Below are positions 6,642-15,172 of a stretch of DNA of 21,167 nucleotides, piece by piece. Both the position numbers and the translations under genes were made by a program. Source of the stretch: a bacterium (GTDB lineage Bacteria; Myxococcota_A; Bradymonadia; UBA7976; UBA1532). Within the stretch, counting starts at the first letter, position 1; the number at the start of each line of letters is the position of its first letter. Where the stretch lies: the NCBI GenBank assembly GCA_030424955.1, contig JAUHVS010000019.1:1-21167 (forward strand), written 5' to 3'. Under the pieces are notes generated by a model. That model was not told where the DNA came from and did not search any database. It worked only from the letters and a program-made list of their open reading frames with translations.

Positions 6642-9302
6642 CTACTCGGCGGGGGCCTCGCAGAGCACGCCGTGCTCGGCGGTGCAGGCGATGTCGTTCC
6701 AGGCGGCCTGGTCGGCCCAGAAGTGGGCGCAGTCCTCGTTCTGGCCGCCGTCGTTCGGCTCGCCGCGGGTCCACGCCGCGAACTGCAGCGCGCTGCCGTC
6801 GGCCCACCGCCAGCGCCACTCCGCCTCGCGGTCCGTCAGGCCCAGCCACCAGCGCTGGGGCTGCACGGCGCTGGCCTCGTCGAACAGCCACTGGTTCTCG
6901 TCGGCGTCGTCGATGACCGCGAGCTGCGCGCCCAGCGCGGCGCACTGGGCCTCGGCGGCCTCGTAGGCCTTGGCCGCCGGGCAGATCCAGTAGCGGTGGC
7001 CCGCCCGCTCGCGCTCGAAGCACTCGGTGCAGCCCTCGTCCACGCGGCCGTCGCAGTCGTTGTCGATCCCGTCGTCGCAGATCTCCTCGGCGCCCGGGTG
7101 CCGGAAGGGATCGTCATCGGCGCAGTCGGCGCCGCAGCTCGGCGCGCCGTCGTTGTCGAGATCCTCGGGCACGCAGGGGGCCTCGCACAGGTACGGGTAG
7201 CGGGTCTCGCAGCTCTGGTCGTTCCACTGGCCGTCGCTGCGGTAGTGCCCGCAGTCCTCGCCGGTGCCGTAGTCGTTGGGCTCGTTGCCGCCCCAGCGGG
7301 TGAAGGTGGGGGCCTCGCCGTCGGCCCACACGAACTCGCCCTCGGTGGCGCGGTCCGTCAGGCCGATCCACCAGCTGTCGCCGCCCACGGCGCGGGCCTG
7401 GCGGTACAGCCAGTCGTTCTCGGCGAGGCTGTCGATGCGCACCAGCTGGGCGTCGAGGCGGGCGCAGCTGGTCTCGGCCTGGGCGTAGGTGCGCGCGTCG
7501 GTGCAGCGCCAGTAGCGGTGCCCGTCGCGATCCACGGGCTGGCAGCGGGGGCAGGCGCCGTCGTCGGCGACGCCGGTGCAGCTCTGGTCCTTCCCGTCGC
7601 CACAGATCTCGGGGGCGTCGGGGCGGGTGTCGGGATCGGCGTCGTCGCAGTCGAAGCCGCAGGGCCAGCCGTCCTCGTCCGCGTCGGTGCCGGCGTCGAC
7701 GCAGGCGCGCAGGCTCTGCAGGGCGTCGGCGCGGGCCCGCACGGCGTCGGCGAGGGCGGCGACCTCGGCGTCGAACTGGGCCAGGCCCCAGATGCGGCGG
7801 TCGTCGGCGGCGACGGCGTCGCGGATCAGCGCGGCGCGGGCCTGCAGGCCGGCCACCAGCGCGTCGGCATCGATGCGGCGGCTGAAGGCGATCAGGGCGT
7901 CCTGGTAGCCCAGGCGGCACAGGCCGTCGTCGAAGCACAGGGCCGCGGCGCGGCCGGTGCGGGGGTAGAGGATGTCGGGCCCCTTGAAGCTGCCGTCGAG
8001 GGCGCCGGGCAGGAAGTCCACCCGATCGGCGGGGTCCATGTGCAGGTGCACGCGGCGCTGGGCGGTGCTGTAGCCCTCGGCGTTGCGCACCCAGGTCTCG
8101 CCGGCGAAGGCCTGCCACCAGCGGCGCCACATGAGGTAGTCGCCCGTGGCCGCGTAGAAGCCCTCGGGGGGCGGGGTCTGGGCGGTGTCGGCCAGCCAGG
8201 TGAGCAGGGGGCGGGTGCTGGCCTCGCCGGCGACCAGCTCGAACCGGCTGACATTGTTGGGGAACAGGTCGCGGCGGTCGGCGGCGTACAGCGCCCAGGT
8301 GTCGGGGAAGCGCGCGGCGGCGTAGGGGCCGTCCACGGGCTCGAGCAGCAGGTACAGGCCGAAGGGGGTGCCGTTGAGGCTGACCTGGGCGAAGCCCACC
8401 CGGGGCGCGGGCACGCCCGCCTGCCGCAGCACCTCGCCGCCGAGCCAGGCCCGCAGCAGGCTGGCGTCGAGCATGCTGTTGTCGAGCTGCAGGGCGGCCA
8501 GCCCCTCGCGGCGGCCGGTGGGATCGAGGTGGTCGAAGCGCACCTCGACGCTGGGCTTGAGATCCACCCGGCGGTAGCGGCCGTCGGGCCCCACGACGTG
8601 CACGCCCACGGGCTCGGCGGGGCCGCCGTCGATGGCGAAGGTGGCGGGCTGGACGCGGCCGGGATCGCGGGCGAGCACCCGCTGCACCTCGTCGCTCCAG
8701 GTCAGCTCGATGGTGTGGACGCGATCGCCAGCGAACCAGTCGGCGCCGGCCTGGATGGGCGGCTGGTTGGGCGCGCCGGGGGTGGGGGCGCAGAAGCCCC
8801 AGGCGCCGGTGGCGTCGGGCAGGCGGCCCCAGGTGTCGGTGGCGGCGCCCAGGCCGGGGCGCACCTGATCCGCCTCGGCGCCGGTGGCGTCGAGCAGGCG
8901 CACCGTGGTCACGCCGCAGTACACGGGGAAGTCGGGGGCGAGGGACGTGGGGCCGGCGGGCAGCACGCCCAGGGCGTCCAGGGGCTGGCTGTGCCCGGCG
9001 CTGTCGGCGAGCACCCAGCCCTGGGCGAGGCCCGGGGCGCCGGGGTTGAACAGCTCCACGGCGTCGGTGTCGCGGCAGTCGATCTCGTTGAGCACGAGCC
9101 CGGTGGCCGGGCCGGCGTCGGCCGGCTGGGCGTCGGGGATCGGCGGCGCGGCGTCGGCCGGCGGCAGGGCGTCGGCCGCGGCGTCGGCGGCGGGCTCGGG
9201 CGTGGCCTGGGTGTCGTCGCAGCCCGCGGTGGGCAGGCACCACAGCAGCGCGAGGCCCAGGAGGGCGGCGCGGGGGGTGGGGGGCAGCAGGGGGTGGGTC
9301 AC
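6642..9302 (-). CDS. Lipoprotein with lamin-tail-like, CotH kinase, MopE and two C-type lectin domains
   Basis: The 886-residue protein starts at GTG 9302 with a GAGGG site about 5 bases upstream; the GTG overlaps the preceding gene's TGA by 4 bases. The signal peptide ends in the lipobox TAGC (Cys28), followed by Asp29-Asp30 and an Asp/Ala/Pro linker. Domains in order: a lamin-tail-like domain (about 66-180, GLVLNEIDC and AVELFNPG); a CotH kinase domain (about 195-500, with DLKPSVEVRF, LDNSMLDASLLR, RVGFAQVSLNGTPFGLYLLL and LDGSF, Asp436 at the expected metal position); MopE repeat 1 (537-584); C-type lectin domain 1 (587-710, EPN 674-676, WND 693-695); MopE repeat 2 (713-760); C-type lectin domain 2 (761-886, EPN 848-850, WND 868-870). 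CotH proteins are secretory-pathway kinases. EPN/WND lectin domains classically bind mannose-type sugars through calcium. It ends the operon and is probably surface-exposed. Domain calls are strong; activity is inferred. Confidence 0.95.
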   Translation of the reverse strand: MTHPLLPPTPRAALLGLALLWCLPTAGCDDTQATPEPAADAAADALPPADAAPPIPDAQPADAGPATGLVLNEIDCRDTDAVELFNPGAPGLAQGWVLADSAGHSQPLDALGVLPAGPTSLAPDFPVYCGVTTVRLLDATGAEADQVRPGLGAATDTWGRLPDATGAWGFCAPTPGAPNQPPIQAGADWFAGDRVHTIELTWSDEVQRVLARDPGRVQPATFAIDGGPAEPVGVHVVGPDGRYRRVDLKPSVEVRFDHLDPTGRREGLAALQLDNSMLDASLLRAWLGGEVLRQAGVPAPRVGFAQVSLNGTPFGLYLLLEPVDGPYAAARFPDTWALYAADRRDLFPNNVSRFELVAGEASTRPLLTWLADTAQTPPPEGFYAATGDYLMWRRWWQAFAGETWVRNAEGYSTAQRRVHLHMDPADRVDFLPGALDGSFKGPDILYPRTGRAAALCFDDGLCRLGYQDALIAFSRRIDADALVAGLQARAALIRDAVAADDRRIWGLAQFDAEVAALADAVRARADALQSLRACVDAGTDADEDGWPCGFDCDDADPDTRPDAPEICGDGKDQSCTGVADDGACPRCQPVDRDGHRYWRCTDARTYAQAETSCARLDAQLVRIDSLAENDWLYRQARAVGGDSWWIGLTDRATEGEFVWADGEAPTFTRWGGNEPNDYGTGEDCGHYRSDGQWNDQSCETRYPYLCEAPCVPEDLDNDGAPSCGADCADDDPFRHPGAEEICDDGIDNDCDGRVDEGCTECFERERAGHRYWICPAAKAYEAAEAQCAALGAQLAVIDDADENQWLFDEASAVQPQRWWLGLTDREAEWRWRWADGSALQFAAWTRGEPNDGGQNEDCAHFWADQAAWNDIACTAEHGVLCEAPAE

Positions 9303-10765
9303 AGATCCCTCGGTTGAACGCAGCGCAGGTAGACGTTGGCGCTGTCGGGGGGCAGGGGATACGCCTCGCCGGTGGCGAAGTCCACGACCAGCGGCTCATC
9401 GTTGAAGGACTCCGAGGTCCAGAACCGCTTGGGGGTGGGGGCGCCGCCGGCGAGGCGGTCCCCGATGTCGGGGGTGGCGTGCAGGTCGAGCAGGCTGCCG
9501 AGCTCGGCCACCGTCGGCAGCACGGCGTCCGGCCCGCGGCACAGCGCCGACGCGTCGGCGAAGGCCAGGGGATCCTGGTAGGCGCTCCACGCCAGGCCGG
9601 TCCACAGGTCAGCCGCGCCCTGGCCCAGGGGGGCCGCGTAGGCCTCGGCGGGGCGCTCGTCGGGGGTGTAGGCCACACAGAGCACGTTGACCCGGTTGAC
9701 CTCGCCGGGCGCCAGGCGCACCAGCCGGCCCGCCGTGACGTCCAGGGCGAAGAACTGCCCGCCGCGCACGGTGCGGCTCATGAGGAACCGGGTGCCGGCC
9801 TGGTTGCCCAGCGCGAGCTCGAGCCAGGGGCGGTCCGGGGCGCTGCGGCCGTTGAGGGTGACGCCCAGGCTGGCCAGCGCGTGCCAGTCGGGCAGCCGCC
9901 AGCGCAGCCGGCGCCTGGGCTGGGTGGGGTCGGTGTACAGCGCGAGGGTGTCGCAGGCGCCCTGCCCTTCGTTGGGGGTGCGGGCCTGGAGCCGCTCGAC
10001 GCGCCACGCGAGGCCGGTGGCGGGGTCGAGCGCCACCCGCTCGCCCTGGGCCCAGGTGAACGGGGTGTCTCGGCGCTGCACGAAGGCGGGCACGGGGTGG
10101 CCTGGCCCGCGGGGGTTGCAGGCCTCGCCGAGCACGCCGGGGCCGCAGCAGGTGAGGGTCACGCAGGTGGACAGCCGACCGTCGCCGTCGTCGTTGCAGA
10201 TGAGGCCGTCGCGGCGCAGCGCGCAGGGGTTGGCGTCGCACTCGGGGTCGGGGGCGCAGAGCCCCGCGGCGCCGCACCACTCGCCGGCCGGGCAGGCCAT
10301 GCTGGCGTCGAACACCTCGGCGGCCGGGGGCACCTCGCAGCCGGTGGGCCCGCACAGCCCCTCGCGGATCTGCAGCTTGACCCGCAGGCCACACACGGCC
10401 TCGGCGCAGCCCTGGATCTCCTCGACGCAGGGCTGGCCCACGGGGACGGGCTGCCCGTCGCGGCCGAGGCAGTCTGGGCCCGGGTTGGGGGGGACGGTCT
10501 GATCGGGCGCGCCCTGGTCGGCGGCGGGGCCAAGGTCCGCTGGGGACGGGCCCTGATCGGCGCCCTGGTCCGCGGGGGTCGGCGGCACCTCAGCGTCGTC
10601 GGGGGCCGGCGTGTCGACGCACTGGCCCCGGGCGAGATCGCAGCGCCAGCCGGCGGCGCAGTGGCGGTCGCCGTCGCACAGGAAGGGCTCGTCGGCCGCG
10701 TAGTCGGGCACGGTGCAGGCCAGCCACAGGGTGGCGCTGAGGCCGGTGAGGGTCAGCCGGGTCAT
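9299..10765 (-). CDS. Cys-rich lipoprotein with two Lcl_C (DUF1566) modules
   Basis: The 488-residue protein starts at ATG 10765, which overlaps the TGA of the upstream gene by 4 bases (ATGA); GGAGGGG lies 7 bases upstream. The open frame extends to 11356 but only inside the upstream gene. The signal peptide (MTRLTLTGLSATLWLAC) gives lipid-Cys17, followed by TVPDYAADEPFLC and a tetra-cysteine module (Cys 30, 36, 42, 49) shared with its paralogues. An Ala/Asp/Gln/Gly/Pro linker (about 52-97) precedes a Cys-rich segment (99-216). Two Lcl_C modules follow: about 245-366 (ATGLAWR, RWRLPDWHAL, VNVLCVAY) and about 385-484 (WTGLAWS, VLPTVAELGSLLDLH, YLRCV). Lcl_C is named after the C-terminal domain of the Legionella collagen-like adhesin Lcl, which binds sulfated polysaccharides. 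Surface or periplasmic-face location and ligand binding are inferred. It is the shortest of the lipoprotein family here. Confidence 0.93.
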   Translation of the reverse strand: MTRLTLTGLSATLWLACTVPDYAADEPFLCDGDRHCAAGWRCDLARGQCVDTPAPDDAEVPPTPADQGADQGPSPADLGPAADQGAPDQTVPPNPGPDCLGRDGQPVPVGQPCVEEIQGCAEAVCGLRVKLQIREGLCGPTGCEVPPAAEVFDASMACPAGEWCGAAGLCAPDPECDANPCALRRDGLICNDDGDGRLSTCVTLTCCGPGVLGEACNPRGPGHPVPAFVQRRDTPFTWAQGERVALDPATGLAWRVERLQARTPNEGQGACDTLALYTDPTQPRRRLRWRLPDWHALASLGVTLNGRSAPDRPWLELALGNQAGTRFLMSRTVRGGQFFALDVTAGRLVRLAPGEVNRVNVLCVAYTPDERPAEAYAAPLGQGAADLWTGLAWSAYQDPLAFADASALCRGPDAVLPTVAELGSLLDLHATPDIGDRLAGGAPTPKRFWTSESFNDEPLVVDFATGEAYPLPPDSANVYLRCVQPRDL

Positions 10766-13700
10766 TGGCCATCCCCTCCAGGCGGCGGGGCGACGCAGCG
10801 CACCCGCGCCCCATCGGCGCCCGGCGCAAACAGGCTGCCGTTCTCGAGGGACACGGCGCGGGGCTCTCCGACCGGGGGCAGGACGCTGAGGTCGCGCAGC
10901 CAGATCTGCTTGTTGGCGACGGGGCCGACGGGGGCGGGCTCGCCGGTCACCGCGTCGCGGGCGCCGTTGTGCAGGCTGAGCACCAGGCCCAGCTGGGCGA
11001 GCGTGGGCAGCCGCCAGTTGGGGCCACCGGCGTTGACGTTGCCGCACGCCCGGGTCGCCTCGACGTGGGACGCCTCCACGCCCAGATCGCGTACCCCCCA
11101 GCCCGACCAGGGGTCGATGAAGACGCCCGCTTCGTTCGGATCGGGCTGGAAGATCCGCGGGGGCGGCGCCTGCAGCGCGGGCGGCGCCACCATGACGCAC
11201 AGGGCGCCGATGTTGGCCTGGCCGGGGATCAGCGAGCTGATCCGGGCGCGCAGATCGGTGGACCAGATGGCCCCGTTGAGGGTGGTGCGGCTCCCGTAGG
11301 CGCGGGCGGCGGCGAGGACCATGGGGATGGCGGCGGACGCGGGCCGCAGGCTCCACAGCTCGGCGAAGGAGGGCAGCCGCCAGGCGTTGGGCTCACCGTC
11401 GCCGGTGCCGTCGGCCGTCCAGACGGCACACGCGCTGTGCAGCGCGGCCAGCGTTCGGGCGGTGACGCCCGTGTCGTGCCACACCAGCCCGGTGGTCGCG
11501 TCGCGGTAGGGCCGCACGGGCCAGGTGGGGTCCAGCAGGTGCCGGCCCACGGCGGTGAAGCGCCCAACATCGTTGAGCAGGTCCTGGGGTGGCAGGAAGC
11601 TCGGGCCCAGCTCGTTGCACTCGGCGCGCTGGTCGTCGAAGGCGCAGCACTGGCGGGCCACGCAGCGGCCGCCTGCGCCATTGACCTCGCACAGGCTGTG
11701 GTCGTCGAGGTTGGCGCAGGGGTCGGGGGCTGGCTGGCAGCGGCCGTCCAGGCAGACGGTGTCGGCGCCGCAGTCGCCGTCGGCTGCGCAGGCCTGGGCG
11801 GGCGGGGCGACGCAGCGGACCCGGGCGCCCTCGGCGCCGGCCGTCACGACGGCCCCGTCGATGAGCGACACCACCCGCTGCGGCGCCATGGGTTGGCCTT
11901 CGAGGGGCGGGGCGGTGTCGGCGAGCCAGACGCGCGTGTTCTCCAGGGGCTGCGGGTCGACCTGCAGGCCGGTCACCACGTCCTTGGGCGCCGCGTTCAG
12001 GCTCAGCACCAGGCCGAGCTCCGACAGCGCGGGCAGCCGCCAGCCCGCGCCGAGCGCGCCACAGGCCCGCGACGCCGCATCGGTCGACGCTTGGGGGGCC
12101 AGGTCGCGCACCCACCAGCCCGACCAGGGATCGGTGAAGACCTCAGGCTGAGCGGGCACCGCCTGGAACACGCGGGGCGGTGGGGTGGGTCGCCCGGCCG
12201 GGGGCGCCACCATCACGCACAGGGCGTGCAGGTCGGCCGGATCGCCCCCCCGTTGGCTGGTGCCGGCGAGGGGGTTGATGGCCCAGGGCGCGCGGCTCAC
12301 CGGGCTCCGGGAGGCGAAGTCGCGATCGGCCGCCAGCACGGGGAGGGGGTCTTCGCCCGCCGTGGGGCGCAGGCTCCACAGCTCGGCGTAGCTGGGCAGC
12401 CGCCAGGCGTTGGGGGCGCCGTCTGCCGTGCCGTCAGCCGTGGCCTCGGCGCAGACGGTGTGGAGCGCGGCGAGGGCCTGCGCGGTCTGCCCCGTGTAGT
12501 GCCAGACCAGCCCGGTGGTGTGGTCGCGGTAGACCGTTGGGGGGGGGAGCGGGAAGCCGCCACCGCCCATGTTGGCGTCGATGGCCTCGAAGCGCGCCGC
12601 GCCGACGGCCAAGGCGTTCAGGGGCAGGAAGCTTGGGCCCAGCTCGTTGCACTCGGCGCGCTGGTCGTCGAAGGCGCAGCACTGGCGGTTCACGCAGCGG
12701 CCGCCTGCGCCATTGACCTCGCACAGCTGGTGATCGTCGAGGTTGGCGCAGGGGTCGGGGTCGCACGCCGCGGGGGGGGCGATGCAGCGGCCGGCCTCGC
12801 ACACCTGGTTGGCAGGGCACTGCTCTCGGCTCTGTCGCTCCTCGACCTCGACGTTGCCGCCGAGACCGTCGCACTGACGGAACGAGCGGACCGGGGTGTA
12901 CGTCGGGCTGCAGGCGGCGTCGCAGTCTTTGGTCGTGAGCGGTTGGGATGTGTCGCCGTCGCCTCGGGGCACCCCGTTGTTGCAGCAGAACGCGGCGTGG
13001 TTGGCCTCGGTGGGGCAGGGATCGCACAGGTCGCCCCGGCCATCGCCGTCCTCATCGCGCTGGTCGCCGTTGGCGAGGCCCGGGCAGTTGTCGGCGTCCT
13101 CGGGCACGCCGTCCGTGTCACCGTCTGGCTGGCAGCGGTCGCCGATGCAGGCCTCGCCCATGGCGCAGTCGCCGTCGGCCAGGCAGGCGGGGGGCTCGGC
13201 GGGTGGGATGAGGCAGTGCAGCTCGCCGCGGGTGTTGCCCGGCGCCGGGCGCACGGTCCCCGTGCCCAGATCGACCTGGGCGGCGGCGCCCCGCAGGGTG
13301 GCCCAGGCCCAGGTGTCAGCCGGGCGGGGCCGCCCCTGCACGATGCTCACCGGGATCGTCGGCTGGTCGGCGCGGGGGTGGAAGTCGAGCAGGCTGTAGA
13401 GCTCTGTCACCGTCGGCACGCGGGCCCCGTTCGCGCGGTTGGCGCAGGCCGCCTGGGCCGTCGCGAGGCTGGTCACGCCCTCGAGCGGCGGCAACCACTG
13501 GCGCTGGGTCCAGGGGTCGAGGCCGTCGACCAGGCCGCCGCCGTCGGGCCGCGCCTCCCGCTGGAGTGGCGGCAGGTCCCGCGGCTGCGGCGGGCTCGGG
13601 TGCCGCACGCACACGGGCCACAGGTCCCCGGCGTCGAGGGGCTGAGCGCGCACGCGGTCGGCGCCGGCCGGCGCGAGCAGGTGCACCACCAGCACGCCGT

Positions 13701-15102
13701 CGGGGGTGGTGGTGCGCGAGGGGATGCCCGCCTGAGGGGCGGCGACCCGCACCGGGTCGCGGCGGGTCAGGGTGATCAGCTCGTGGATGGTGGGCAGCCG
13801 CCAGTCGGTGGGCGCGCCCGCGGTCTCCTCGCCCAGGCGGTGGCAGTGGGCGTGCGCCCCGTCGAGGTTGGGCTTGCGCACGTCGGTCGGCGACAGGGCC
13901 CACTCGAGCGGCATGTCCTGCGCGAGCTCGCGGCGGTGGTCCTCAAGGGTACCCAGGGCCTGCAGGCTCTCGTCGGCGGCGCCCAGGGTGAACCAGGGGC
14001 CCCGGCTGTTGCAGATGGGATCGGTGCACCACACGCCCTGGCAGGCCTCGGCCACGCAGCGGCCCATGCCGTTCAGGCAGATGAGGTGGTCCGGCTCCCC
14101 CGCGCAGTCGCACTCACCGCGCACGCCACAGCCGCCGTCCGCCAGGCACAGGCCCACATCGCAGCGGACGTCTTCGATCTGATCGGGCGCGTTGGGGTCG
14201 GGCAGGCACAGCAGGCTGTGGCCGTCGTTCTCGGGCACGCAGGCGCCGGGCTGGGTGCGCCGTGTGCGGCCGGGCTCGCAGCGGCGGGTGACCTCGAAGG
14301 CGCACTCGACGCTGGCTTCGCGGCAGGCCCCCAGGCGCACCCACTCGCCGGGGCGGGCCTCGCCGCAGCAGGGCCCCGGCTGGCACGCGGGCACGCAGGC
14401 GCCCTGCCAGCACTCCCAGGCGGAGGGATCGCCGCAGTCGGCGGTGACCTCGCACCCCGCCGCCTCGCAGGCGCCGTCGACGCAGCGCTGGTCGGCTGGG
14501 CAGTCGCCGTCGACGGCGCAGGGAGCGGGCCGGGGCTCACAGACCCGTGACTCGGTGCACTGCCGATCGGCGGGGCAGTCGGCGTCCACCAGGCAGCCGG
14601 GGCGGCAGGCGAGCTGGTCGCAGATCTGGCCCTGCGGGCACTGGGCGTCCTCGACGCAGCCCACGCAGACGCGATCGGGGTGGCACACGGTGCCGGGGCG
14701 GCACTGGTCGTCGCGCAGGCAGTCCACGCAGCGCCCGTCCGGATCGCAGACCCGGCCATCGGGGCAGCCGCGGTCGTCCACGCAGGCCACCTGCGGGGTG
14801 CACTGGCCCTCGACGCAGGCCTCGGTGGCGGCGCACTGGCTGGCGTCGCGGCAGCGGGGGGCGGCCGGCGCGGCGCAGCGGTTGGCCTCGCAGACCCACG
14901 GGGTGGGGCAGTCATCGTCGGCGCTGCAGGCCAGCCGGCGCTCGGGGACGCAGGTGTCGAGCAGGCAGCCGTACCCGCGGACGCAGTCGCGGTCGGTGTC
15001 GCAGGCGAAGACCTCGGTGTCGACGTAGTCCTGCTGGGTACAGCCCACGCAGAGCCACAGGGCGACGCAGGTCAGCCCGATCCGCAGCAGCGTCTTGCAC
15101 AT
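10762..15102 (-). CDS. Giant Cys-rich lipoprotein: nine tetra-cysteine modules, six Lcl_C modules, TSP3 repeat
   Basis: The 1446-residue protein starts at ATG 15102 with GAGGAGG 8 bases upstream. The signal peptide ends in the lipobox CVGC (Cys21), followed by TQQDYVDTEVFAC. Residues 34-236 are nine tandem C-x5-C-x5-C-x4/5-C modules (38 Cys between 21 and 240). A further Cys-rich part (240-365) precedes Lcl_C modules 1 and 2 (about 373-500 with DWRLPTIHEL, and 525-632 with ARVPTVTELYSLLD). A TSP3-like calcium repeat (659-697, GDTDGVPEDADNCP and DEDGDGRGDLCD) follows, then two tandem copies of a 344-residue unit (about 782-1101 and 1126-1440). Each unit consists of PCANLDDH...CCAFDDQ and two Lcl_C modules (WRLP at 900, 1021, 1241 and 1363). 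The architecture suggests a long disulfide-stabilised, calcium-binding surface adhesin; ligands are unknown. It sits between the 609- and 488-residue paralogues and overlaps the latter by 4 bases. Confidence 0.95.
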   Translation of the reverse strand: MCKTLLRIGLTCVALWLCVGCTQQDYVDTEVFACDTDRDCVRGYGCLLDTCVPERRLACSADDDCPTPWVCEANRCAAPAAPRCRDASQCAATEACVEGQCTPQVACVDDRGCPDGRVCDPDGRCVDCLRDDQCRPGTVCHPDRVCVGCVEDAQCPQGQICDQLACRPGCLVDADCPADRQCTESRVCEPRPAPCAVDGDCPADQRCVDGACEAAGCEVTADCGDPSAWECWQGACVPACQPGPCCGEARPGEWVRLGACREASVECAFEVTRRCEPGRTRRTQPGACVPENDGHSLLCLPDPNAPDQIEDVRCDVGLCLADGGCGVRGECDCAGEPDHLICLNGMGRCVAEACQGVWCTDPICNSRGPWFTLGAADESLQALGTLEDHRRELAQDMPLEWALSPTDVRKPNLDGAHAHCHRLGEETAGAPTDWRLPTIHELITLTRRDPVRVAAPQAGIPSRTTTPDGVLVVHLLAPAGADRVRAQPLDAGDLWPVCVRHPSPPQPRDLPPLQREARPDGGGLVDGLDPWTQRQWLPPLEGVTSLATAQAACANRANGARVPTVTELYSLLDFHPRADQPTIPVSIVQGRPRPADTWAWATLRGAAAQVDLGTGTVRPAPGNTRGELHCLIPPAEPPACLADGDCAMGEACIGDRCQPDGDTDGVPEDADNCPGLANGDQRDEDGDGRGDLCDPCPTEANHAAFCCNNGVPRGDGDTSQPLTTKDCDAACSPTYTPVRSFRQCDGLGGNVEVEERQSREQCPANQVCEAGRCIAPPAACDPDPCANLDDHQLCEVNGAGGRCVNRQCCAFDDQRAECNELGPSFLPLNALAVGAARFEAIDANMGGGGFPLPPPTVYRDHTTGLVWHYTGQTAQALAALHTVCAEATADGTADGAPNAWRLPSYAELWSLRPTAGEDPLPVLAADRDFASRSPVSRAPWAINPLAGTSQRGGDPADLHALCVMVAPPAGRPTPPPRVFQAVPAQPEVFTDPWSGWWVRDLAPQASTDAASRACGALGAGWRLPALSELGLVLSLNAAPKDVVTGLQVDPQPLENTRVWLADTAPPLEGQPMAPQRVVSLIDGAVVTAGAEGARVRCVAPPAQACAADGDCGADTVCLDGRCQPAPDPCANLDDHSLCEVNGAGGRCVARQCCAFDDQRAECNELGPSFLPPQDLLNDVGRFTAVGRHLLDPTWPVRPYRDATTGLVWHDTGVTARTLAALHSACAVWTADGTGDGEPNAWRLPSFAELWSLRPASAAIPMVLAAARAYGSRTTLNGAIWSTDLRARISSLIPGQANIGALCVMVAPPALQAPPPRIFQPDPNEAGVFIDPWSGWGVRDLGVEASHVEATRACGNVNAGGPNWRLPTLAQLGLVLSLHNGARDAVTGEPAPVGPVANKQIWLRDLSVLPPVGEPRAVSLENGSLFAPGADGARVRCVAPPPGGDGQ
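10783..11727 (-). repeat. Copy 2 of a large in-frame tandem duplication
   Basis: This encodes residues 1126-1440 of the giant lipoprotein: the PCANLDDH Cys module plus two Lcl_C modules. It matches copy 1 at a constant 1032-base offset over its 5' core. The offset falls to 1017 bases near the 3' end because of small in-frame indels. The core 11591-11728 differs from 12623-12760 at about 7 of 138 positions. Confidence 0.9.
11800..12759 (-). repeat. Copy 1 of the large in-frame tandem duplication
   Basis: This encodes residues 782-1101. Paired landmarks with copy 2 include Cys785/Cys1129, CCAFDDQRAECNELGPSFLP, AWRLPS.AELWSLRP, ALCVMVAPPA, DPWSGW and GARVRCVAPP. The Cys core is nearly identical in DNA while the Lcl_C bodies are clearly diverged in protein sequence. 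Confidence 0.9.
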
Positions 15103-15172
15103 GGTGGACCCCTCCTCACCGCTCAGGGAACCACACCCACCGGCTACGGGTCACGCCCGCGCGCGCCGCGCC

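Noticed and set aside
10766..11356. Extended 5' end of the 488-residue lipoprotein to 11356
   Set aside because: The extra 197 residues are out-of-frame translation of the giant lipoprotein gene. ATG 10765 has a ribosome binding site and a lipobox signal peptide.
10765..14550. Very long plus-strand open frame (1261 codons) opposite the giant lipoprotein, and similar ones at 1949-4306, 3555-6593, 6672-9317, 9314-11299, 15095-17122 and 17016-18965
   Set aside because: These are antisense shadows created by high GC and strong third-position bias. Their translations are low-complexity Gly/Ala/Val/His/Gln strings without domains or signal peptides, while the minus-strand frames have recognisable domains.
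14395..15003. Eukaryotic-type EGF or Dickkopf domains, suggesting contaminant or transferred eukaryotic DNA
   Set aside because: Cysteine spacing differs from EGF, there are no introns, and the protein has a bacterial lipobox in a dense bacterial operon.
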